A stretch of 64,000 nt of DNA from Microcaldota archaeon (GTDB taxonomy: Archaea > Micrarchaeota > Micrarchaeia > Anstonellales > Bilamarchaeaceae), in the NCBI GenBank assembly GCA_018812715.1, contig JAHJCT010000017.1, positions 62,001-126,000 on the forward strand, in the 5' to 3' direction. Positions within the stretch are counted from its first letter, which is position 1. Every line of letters begins with the position of its first letter. A program made the translations under genes and the position numbers. Of this stretch, positions 58,701-64,000 are shown one piece after another. Below the pieces are notes generated by a model. It did not search any database. It was not told the origin of the DNA and worked only from the letters and a program-made list of their open reading frames with translations.

Positions 58701-59093
58701 ATGAAAGAAATATTAGTAATATCGGACAATGACGTCGGTGCTCTTGCAGCAGTTGCTGAAGCACTTGGTTCTGTTGGGGTTAATATCGAGGCCATTTCCG
58801 CATATGGACTTGATGGAAAGGCTGTTTTTAGGATTATAACTACTGACGTTACTACTGCACTGAAAGTCCTTTCTAAGCTGCCTGATGTTAAAATTCAAGA
58901 AGGCAATACTATTATCTATAAAATGATCAATCGCCCTGGTGAACTTGGCAAAATTACCCGTAAACTTGCTAATCGAGGTATAAATCTTGAGAGCTTGTAT
59001 ATAGTAAGCAGAAAGCAGGATTTCACCGAAGTTGCTATAAGACCAGCTGAAAAAGATTTAGAAAAAACAAGAGAAGTTTTGGGAATTAAATAA
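58701..59093 (+). CDS. Tandem ACT-domain protein
   Basis: 130 residues from ATG 58701, chosen for the GGTGGTTTA site before it; an earlier ATG at 58689 covers the site itself. Two ACT domains: EILVISDNDVGALAAVAEALGSVGVNIEAISAYGLDG and INRPGELGKITRKLANRGINLESLYIVSRKQDF. Likely an amino-acid-binding regulator. Divergent from the MIP18 operon. Confidence 0.85.
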   Translation: MKEILVISDNDVGALAAVAEALGSVGVNIEAISAYGLDGKAVFRIITTDVTTALKVLSKLPDVKIQEGNTIIYKMINRPGELGKITRKLANRGINLESLYIVSRKQDFTEVAIRPAEKDLEKTREVLGIK

Positions 59094-59108
59094 GGAGGTT
59101 CGTCAGAT

Positions 59109-59744
59109 TTACTCTGACGGAAGGTTTTCGACAGTTATTGTTACTTCTGCAGAACCAGGATTAGTTGTACGCGGATATACAGAGATCTTCTTCCCATCTT
59201 CAGGAACTTCTATTACTGTTGTTTCTCTGTCTTCGAAGACTTCATTCTCCACAACAACTGCATCGCCTCTTACACATCTTATAGTATATCTACCATCGTG
59301 ATTTCCGCCTTCGCCAAGGTATGCGAAAACATATCCACCTACTTCTTGTTCCTCGCCTGCTCTGATATATCCTTCCCAGGTTTCTTCTTCAGTTTCTCCG
59401 CAGAGTGGTTGTTCTTCATTATCAGCATCTAAACTTCCATCAAGCTCAATTTCTGCATCTGGCATACCACCATCATCAGCATCTAAACTTCCATCAAGCT
59501 CAATTTCTGCATCTGGTACGTTACCATCTTCGGTTTCTACGTCACCATCTTGTTCAACATCAGCATCAGGCTCAGGAATATTTCTTGTTCCATTCTCTTC
59601 AGTACATGCAGCCAATCCAAGTGCACTAACTGCACTAAGAACCATAATTCCTTCTTTGAGCGCAGATTTTCCCTTTAATTTACCATCATCTTTTTCTACG
59701 CCATCTTTTCTATTTTTTATATTTTCCTTAGTAAGTTCTACCAT
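59109..59744 (-). CDS. Acidic lipoprotein with internal repeat
   Basis: 211 residues. Basic N-terminus, MVLSAVSALGLAAC lipobox, then a low-complexity Asp/Glu linker in which PDAEIELDGSLDADDGG occurs twice in tandem at DNA and protein level (59415-59510). C-terminal domain of strands (EEQEVGGYVFAYLGEGGNHDGRYTIRC, KKISVYPRTTNPGSAEVTITVENLP). GGGAGG site upstream. Surface protein of unknown function. Confidence 0.65.
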   Translation of the reverse strand: MVELTKENIKNRKDGVEKDDGKLKGKSALKEGIMVLSAVSALGLAACTEENGTRNIPEPDADVEQDGDVETEDGNVPDAEIELDGSLDADDGGMPDAEIELDGSLDADNEEQPLCGETEEETWEGYIRAGEEQEVGGYVFAYLGEGGNHDGRYTIRCVRGDAVVVENEVFEDRETTVIEVPEDGKKISVYPRTTNPGSAEVTITVENLPSE

Positions 59745-59875
59745 ATTTAGACCTCCCTATTGTGTTCTAATAAATCAAATTATGAGACTAAATGTTTATA
59801 AATATTCCTATTAAATCACTTTTTCCCACATTTAGGCCATAGAAATTATTAAATGCAACCTGTCCTATCTATTTT

Positions 59876-60259
59876 ATGCCTTCCAGACCAGTGATATTAG
59901 ATACCAACTTCTTACTTGTACCATTTCAATTCAAGATAAATATAATCAAAGAACTCGTTTACCTCTTGGATTTTAGTCATTATTATGTAATTTCATCAAA
60001 AACTATTGATGAACTTGAAAAGCTAACAAGTACGGTTGGTAAACATGCAGCTGCAGCACGTCTTGCATTGAAACTGATCGAATCTAATGATATTAAAATA
60101 ATTAAGGATAACAGACATGTGGACGACTGGATACTAGAGTATGCTGCAGAAAAAAATGCAATTGTATGCACAAATGATGGGAAATTACGCAGAAAACTGA
60201 AATCGATGAAGATAAAGATTATAACCATGAAGTCAAAATCTAGGCTAGGGTTTGTATGA
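59876..60259 (+). CDS. PIN-domain nuclease-like protein (FCF1/VapC9-type)
   Basis: 127 residues. PIN fold acids: VILDTNFLLVPFQFKI (Asp), SKTIDELEKL (Glu), HVDDWILEYAAEKNAIVCTNDGKLRRKLKSM (Asp, Asp). Small archaeal PIN proteins of this type are single-domain, often without antitoxin partners. The next gene overlaps by 4 bases. Role could be rRNA processing or RNA decay. Confidence 0.85.
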   Translation: MPSRPVILDTNFLLVPFQFKINIIKELVYLLDFSHYYVISSKTIDELEKLTSTVGKHAAAARLALKLIESNDIKIIKDNRHVDDWILEYAAEKNAIVCTNDGKLRRKLKSMKIKIITMKSKSRLGFV

Positions 60260-60555
60260 TAACTGAAATATGTGTTGGTGTGGGCATCCTCTTGCTTTTA
60301 CTAATAATGTTCTACATCATTTTCCTTTCGAAATCATTTAATTATTCAAAAAAGACCAAAGGCGATGTAAGTTCCATTACTGTTGTTGCTAGAAAAAATC
60401 TCGCCAGTGTATCTGTTGTTGCAGGTGACATAACATTTGAAAGAAAAAGGATAATAAAAGGGCAGTTTGTTGAGTTTGATTATCCCTCCACTAAGCAATC
60501 TGTAAAACTTATTGTGGAGGAGGAATCCGGTCGTGTCCAGACCGTCGCGATTTAA
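60256..60555 (+). CDS. Small membrane protein, function unknown
   Basis: 99 residues. N-terminal membrane helix (VGVGILLLLLIMFYIIFL), then a basic turn and a beta-rich domain (VSSITVVARKNLASVSVVAGDITFERKRIIKGQFVEFDYPSTKQSVKLIVEE). Starts in the ATGA overlap with the PIN gene. Its last 47 bases overlap the end of the convergent DUF4349 gene. No family recognised. Confidence 0.6.
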   Translation: MITEICVGVGILLLLLIMFYIIFLSKSFNYSKKTKGDVSSITVVARKNLASVSVVAGDITFERKRIIKGQFVEFDYPSTKQSVKLIVEEESGRVQTVAI

Positions 60556-61321
60556 CTTTTTTCCCATTTACCTTCTTATACGCAAACCATAATCCACCGA
60601 AGACAATTGCTATTGGAATTATAAATCCAGCTACAGCCACTATGAGCATTATAGCCGCTACAAAAGCACCAACAAATATTCCGACTAAATCTTCGAGAGA
60701 AATTGCAATTTGCTCAACCTGGGATTTTTCTTCATATAAAATTATTGTAATTGTGGAATACTCTACCTTTGAAATCAAATCATGCTCATCCTGTTTTAAT
60801 AGTTCTAATTCAGTTTCAACCCTTGCCATTTCACTTCCGATTTCAAGGAGTTCACTCACATCATCAGTCATATTGTAAAGCGTATAAAGTCGTTCTAGCT
60901 CTATTTCTCTGCCATTAATGCGCGTTTCAAGATCTACATACTCTTCAGTAACATCTTCTAATTCTACTGATAGTTGTTTTACTTCTCCAATCTCTTGTAA
61001 TAATTTATTTACTTCATCAAATTTGGCTGGCCTCACTTTTATAGTGACTGAATACTGTTTTCTGTAACTATACTCATAATACTCTATACTGCTCAACTCA
61101 GCTCCTTCAGTTTCCAGCAAGCTGCTCATTTCTTCATATTTTGTTTGAAGTGTTCCTTCCGGGACTTCTATTTCTATGAAGCTTTCTTTTGTTACATACT
61201 CGCCTCCGCCATAAGCACTAGGCGCATAAAGAGCTGATTCATCAACACTTTTTCCTTCGTATTCTCCCAAACAACCAAATGCAAGAAGCAATACGAACGC
61301 GATCAACAGAGCATTTTTCAA
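60509..61321 (-). CDS. DUF4349 lipoprotein
   Basis: 270 residues from TTG 61321 with GGGTGG upstream; this gives a clean signal peptide KNALLIAFVLLLAFGC with lipobox. The DUF4349 core includes IEIEVPEGTLQTKYEEM, VRPAKFDEVNKLLQEIGEVK, DVTEEYVDLETRINGREIELERL, and coiled-coil helices, followed by a C-terminal hydrophobic helix (IFVGAFVAAIMLIVAVAGFIIPIAI) and a basic tail. Function not known; often a membrane-anchored coiled-coil protein. Confidence 0.82.
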   Translation of the reverse strand: MKNALLIAFVLLLAFGCLGEYEGKSVDESALYAPSAYGGGEYVTKESFIEIEVPEGTLQTKYEEMSSLLETEGAELSSIEYYEYSYRKQYSVTIKVRPAKFDEVNKLLQEIGEVKQLSVELEDVTEEYVDLETRINGREIELERLYTLYNMTDDVSELLEIGSEMARVETELELLKQDEHDLISKVEYSTITIILYEEKSQVEQIAISLEDLVGIFVGAFVAAIMLIVAVAGFIIPIAIVFGGLWFAYKKVNGKKVKSRRSGHDRIPPPQ

Positions 61322-61414
61322 ACAAACCACCCAACACTATCCCACGTACATACTTATATCATTTCTCTTTTTTTCCTGCTGAAACCGCATTCTTTTAACC
61401 TATCTCTTCCAAAG

Positions 61415-62365
61415 ATGTCCATGCTTCTATTGTATAGGGGTGAAATATTTGATGCCAATTTCTTTTATCATGCAGGCATTGATCTAGACCACTGCTTTCT
61501 TCTGATTGACAATAATAAAAAAATTTTATTTACCCTTAAAATGAATGAATCACTTGCACGTGACTCTTTTGATGGCGAAGTAGTTGTGCTTGATGATCCG
61601 TTAGCTACCCTTAAACCATATATTAAAAATAAAACTGTTTTCGTCGATGAAAAAAAATTAACTTACAACATTGCAGCAGGCCTTAAGCGTTTTTGCAAAA
61701 TTAAAAACCACTCAGCAGAATTGTTGAAACAAAGAGCAGTAAAAAAATCAGATGAAGTAAGTAAAATACACAGAGCAGTAAAATCTACAAAGGAAATCCT
61801 GGCTTCTTTGGATCTCAAAGCTGCTAAAACTGAGCTTGATTTGAAAAAACAATTGCTTGTAGCTAGTGCAGAACATGGTCTTGAACCGGCTTTTGATCCC
61901 ATTGTTTCTACAGATGCATCCACTGCATATCCCCACTATACTGGAGGTAAAAGAAAATTAGGTTCAGTAGTGCTTATTGATTTTGGTGTTCGTTATCAGC
62001 ACTATTGCTCTGATATTACTCGTTGTTTTATCCTCGATGGGGATAGGAAAAAGAAAAAACAATATGAGACACTCAAAAACATTTGCCATACAATCATAGA
62101 TGAATTACCTAATCTAAAAATTGGTAAAAATATTGCAACATTTACAGAAAAACAAATGAAAAAAGCAGGTTTTCCTAAAATGCTCCATTCCATCGGCCAT
62201 GGTGTCGGACTTGACATTCACGAGTTGCCAAAATTAAATTCATGTTCAAAGGATAAAATAACAAATACAACATTTGCAATAGAACCAGCATTTTATTTGA
62301 AATCTTATGGTATGCGTTACGAAGAAACAGTTTATCTCAAAGGAAACAAATCAAGAATTTTATAA
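61415..62365 (+). CDS. M24 family Xaa-Pro dipeptidase
   Basis: 316 residues. Creatinase-like N-domain and pita-bread catalytic domain: FDPIVSTDASTAYPHYTGG, VLIDFGVRYQHYCSDITRCF (metal Asp residues), MLHSIGHGVGLDIHELP (His), FAIEPAFYLKSYGMRYEETVYL (Glu residues). Removes N-terminal residue before proline from peptides. ATG 61415; a second ATG at 61421. Confidence 0.92.
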   Translation: MSMLLLYRGEIFDANFFYHAGIDLDHCFLLIDNNKKILFTLKMNESLARDSFDGEVVVLDDPLATLKPYIKNKTVFVDEKKLTYNIAAGLKRFCKIKNHSAELLKQRAVKKSDEVSKIHRAVKSTKEILASLDLKAAKTELDLKKQLLVASAEHGLEPAFDPIVSTDASTAYPHYTGGKRKLGSVVLIDFGVRYQHYCSDITRCFILDGDRKKKKQYETLKNICHTIIDELPNLKIGKNIATFTEKQMKKAGFPKMLHSIGHGVGLDIHELPKLNSCSKDKITNTTFAIEPAFYLKSYGMRYEETVYLKGNKSRIL

Positions 62366-62377
62366 AAAGAAAAAAGG

Positions 62378-62403
62378 AAATCAGGTTATTTGCGTCCTGA
62401 TTT
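62378..62403. terminator. Hairpin with flanking T/A runs
   Basis: AAATCAGG and CCTGATTT arms around a 10-base loop, between the end of the M24 gene and the small Lys-rich gene; T-rich on both strands after the stem, so it may end transcription from both sides. Confidence 0.5.
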
Positions 62404-62463
62404 CTTCTTTGTTTTTCCTTTCGTAGTTTTCTTAGTTTTTTTTGCTTTAGCTTTCTTTGCCAT
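62386..62463 (-). CDS. Very small Lys-rich basic protein
   Basis: 25 residues, read directly: MAKKAKAKKTKKTTKGKTKK then KSGRK. A GGTGAGAAT site stands before the ATG. About half the residues are Lys, resembling the basic tails of chromatin proteins, so nucleic-acid binding is plausible. Its stop lies in the loop of the 62378-62403 hairpin. Too short to test by homology. Confidence 0.45.
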   Translation of the reverse strand: MAKKAKAKKTKKTTKGKTKKKSGRK

Positions 62464-62635
62464 ATTCTCACCTTTTGCATAGACTATCGTCGATACAGTT
62501 TTATTTCTTTCTCTTTACCTCGGAAAAATTCTTACGTCTATTCTATGACGTTGAAAAAATGCTCTTTTGTTTAAAAACACTAAAGCGATTTAGCGAGGTT
62601 TTTAAAGAACATATCAAGTAATTGTATTTCCTTAT

Positions 62636-62773
62636 GCAGGAGTAGCAAAGACTGGTCAAATGCGCAGGACTTAAGCAAACTTTCTCCAAATTTTTCCAAG
62701 GGTAAAGTTTGATCAAACTTCAAAGAGATCCTGTCACTTAGTGTGTTCGAAGGTTCAAATCCTTCCTCCTGCA
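62636..62773 (+). tRNA. tRNA-Leu (anticodon TAA) with one intron
   Basis: Acceptor GCAGGAG/CTCCTGC, D stem GCA/TGC, anticodon stem CAGGA/TCCTG, variable arm CAC-TTA-GTG, T arm GAAGG-TTCAAAT-CCTTC. The 52-base intron 62676-62727 at 37/38 contains AAACTTT/AAAGTTT pairing and the palindrome AAGTTTGATCAAACTT (62705-62720). Spliced product is 86 bases with loop CTTAAGA. Confidence 0.9.
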
Positions 62774-63110
62774 TTTAGTACTTAGTACAGTTCCTACCTG
62801 AAAAATTAGCTATTGCGGTGCTTTTTTCACACAGATAATAGAAAGTAGTTCTTGATGAACTATATTCATCGAGAATCTTGAACTTGTTCAAGGATTCCGC
62901 AGGAGTTTGAGGCTAGTTGGAAGTGGTTCTTGTCATAGTTTTGCTTTCTTGATTAAAGGAAAATATGCAGAAGTAATATCAACGCAGCGGAAACTCAAAC
63001 CAAAACCCTATAAATAATAATATGTAATCGGATAAGTACCGACCAGTTGAAAAAAGCAGGAAGTTTGCTTATTAGAAATTGCATTACCATGCGACTGGGA
63101 AGAGATTGAT
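62774..63110. other. 337-base region without a gene
   Basis: No convincing reading frame. One strong inverted repeat, GAATCTTGAAC-TT-GTTCAAGGATTC (62873-62897). Short AT-rich TATA-like CTATAAATAATA at about 63008-63019 may serve the antiporter gene. Confidence 0.5.
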
Positions 63111-64000
63111 ATGATGGATCCGTTTATGCAGTTTGCTTCGATAATTCTACTCGTATTGGGAGTATCCATAATCACGAAACTATTAAAACAGCCGTTGATA
63201 ATAGGCTATATCCTATCTGGGATTATTGCGGGCCCTTTTTTTCTTGATTTGGTCCACGAAAGCGAGATACTATCTGTTTTTTCAGAAATGGGCATCGCGT
63301 TTCTCCTGTTTATAGTCGGATTGCACCTCTCCCCCAAAGTAATAAGAGAAGTGGGCAAAATATCTTTGGTGGCTGGGATTGGGCAGATCGCATTCACATC
63401 AATTATCGGCTTTATTATCGGCATGCTCCTTGGTTTTCCGGTCATAACGTCTATATATCTGGCAATAGCCCTGACATTCTCTTCAACAATTATTATCATG
63501 AAACTGCTATCCGATAAGGATGCCTTGGAAAAGCTTTATGGGAAAATATCGATCGGGTTCCTCCTTGTCCAGGACCTGGTGGCGATTTTGATATTAATGA
63601 TCGTTTCCTCCATGGCAAGTGGGACTGGGATGGATGCGATAGTATCATCATTCATGAATGGTACGCTCCTTACGCTCATCTTAATCCCATTTAGCATCTA
63701 TATCCTCCCAAGGCTGACTGACTATTTTGCCAAATCACAGGAGTTTTTGTTTGTTTTCATCATTTCGTGGGGATTCGGCCTTGCCCTTCTGTTCCTGTAC
63801 GCCGGTTTTTCAATAGAGGTAGGCGCTCTGGTTGCAGGCGTTATGCTCTCGATGTCCCCGTACAGTTATGAGATTAGCTCGAAGTTGAGGCCCCTGAGGG
63901 ATTTTTTCATAATGTCATTCTTTATCATTTTAGGTAGCCAAATGGCTTTTGGCGACATAAGCTCCCTGCTAGTGCCGGCCATAATCTTTTCAGCATTCAT
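63111..64000 (+). CDS. Cation/proton antiporter (KefB/NapA type), cut by the window edge
   Basis: At least 296 residues, open to the last base. Multi-pass membrane protein: KQPLIIGYILSGIIAGPF, MGIAFLLFIVGLHLSPKVI, ALTFSSTIIIMKLLSDK, GFLLVQDLVAILILMIVSS, AGFSIEVGALVAGVMLSMSPYSYEISSKLRPLRDFFI. These are CPA2 family motifs, with the LVQDLVAI aspartate expected in ion exchange. ATG at 63111 or 63114. C-terminal part, possibly with a TrkA-N domain, is outside the window. The sequence looks more GC-rich than its neighbours. Confidence 0.9.
   Translation, partial: MMDPFMQFASIILLVLGVSIITKLLKQPLIIGYILSGIIAGPFFLDLVHESEILSVFSEMGIAFLLFIVGLHLSPKVIREVGKISLVAGIGQIAFTSIIGFIIGMLLGFPVITSIYLAIALTFSSTIIIMKLLSDKDALEKLYGKISIGFLLVQDLVAILILMIVSSMASGTGMDAIVSSFMNGTLLTLILIPFSIYILPRLTDYFAKSQEFLFVFIISWGFGLALLFLYAGFSIEVGALVAGVMLSMSPYSYEISSKLRPLRDFFIMSFFIILGSQMAFGDISSLLVPAIIFSAF

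Overview
This window is archaeal. It encodes the proteasome alpha subunit, TBP, RNA polymerase subunit F (Rpo4), ribosomal proteins eL21 and eS26, replication factor C large subunit, XPD-, Hef- and Lhr-type helicases, type II methionine aminopeptidase, Pth2 and two-subunit 2-oxoacid:ferredoxin oxidoreductase. All five tRNA genes carry introns with bulge-helix-bulge-like junctions. Ribosome binding sites resemble GGTGA(T), and TTG starts preceded by this motif are common. Composition is AT-rich. Many Cys-rich secreted proteins and lipoproteins, short operons and overlapping genes suggest an uncultivated small-genome lineage, perhaps DPANN-like. That placement is inference and no phylum can be fixed from the window.

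Layout. 1-6600: membrane/thioredoxin, DUF167, LemA-HtpX, proteasome alpha, UMP kinase, two tiny Cys-rich paralogues (missed by a length cutoff), and a CARF-like regulator followed by translin and an ACT protein. 6600-18000: information processing and core metabolism (GlmM, GlnA, tRNA-Val, DUF655-rpo4-eL21, TBP, eS26, XPD, RfcL, Hef). 18000-24900: 2-oxoacid oxidoreductase, an unknown 457-residue protein, tRNA-Arg with two introns, a repetitive Cys-rich lipoprotein, methionine aminopeptidase. 24868-26425: an IS200/IS605 element with divergent tnpA and tnpB. 26400-38500: Lhr helicase, MgtC, Pth2, hydrolase, a LAGLIDADG endonuclease gene running into tRNA-Phe, UppS, PurP-like ligase, a GlmU-like enzyme, tRNA-Leu. 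38500-48700: accessory region with a 92-bp dispersed repeat, a metallopeptidase-like protein, a PLP enzyme fused to a membrane segment and EF-hand-like loop, a HerA/VirB4-like ATPase, and an operon of five paralogous Cys-rich genes under a Bat-type HTH gene. 48800-57000: very large exported proteins, one with a beta-barrel-like C-terminus. 57000-64000: beta-CASP nuclease, MIP18-family protein, ACT protein, PIN protein, DUF4349 lipoprotein, M24 peptidase, tRNA-Leu, and a truncated cation/proton antiporter.

The strongest candidate for an undescribed system is 41204-48619. Its five genes encode six homologous domains that fall into alternating A and B types, so the operon is three A-B pairs, the first fused. 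The HerA-like gene converges on this operon with a 4-base tail overlap. Both transcription units have a closely matching about 31-bp promoter block (conserved CCGCTC, AACGGC, CTA and GATATATA at identical spacing), which suggests joint control, perhaps by the adjacent HTH_10 protein. Its biochemical role is unknown.

Other links: GlmM (6588-7874) and the GlmU-like enzyme (37063-38283) together could supply UDP-GlcNAc; XPD, RfcL and Hef are adjacent DNA-maintenance genes; UppS sits in a two-gene operon behind a PurP-like ligase.
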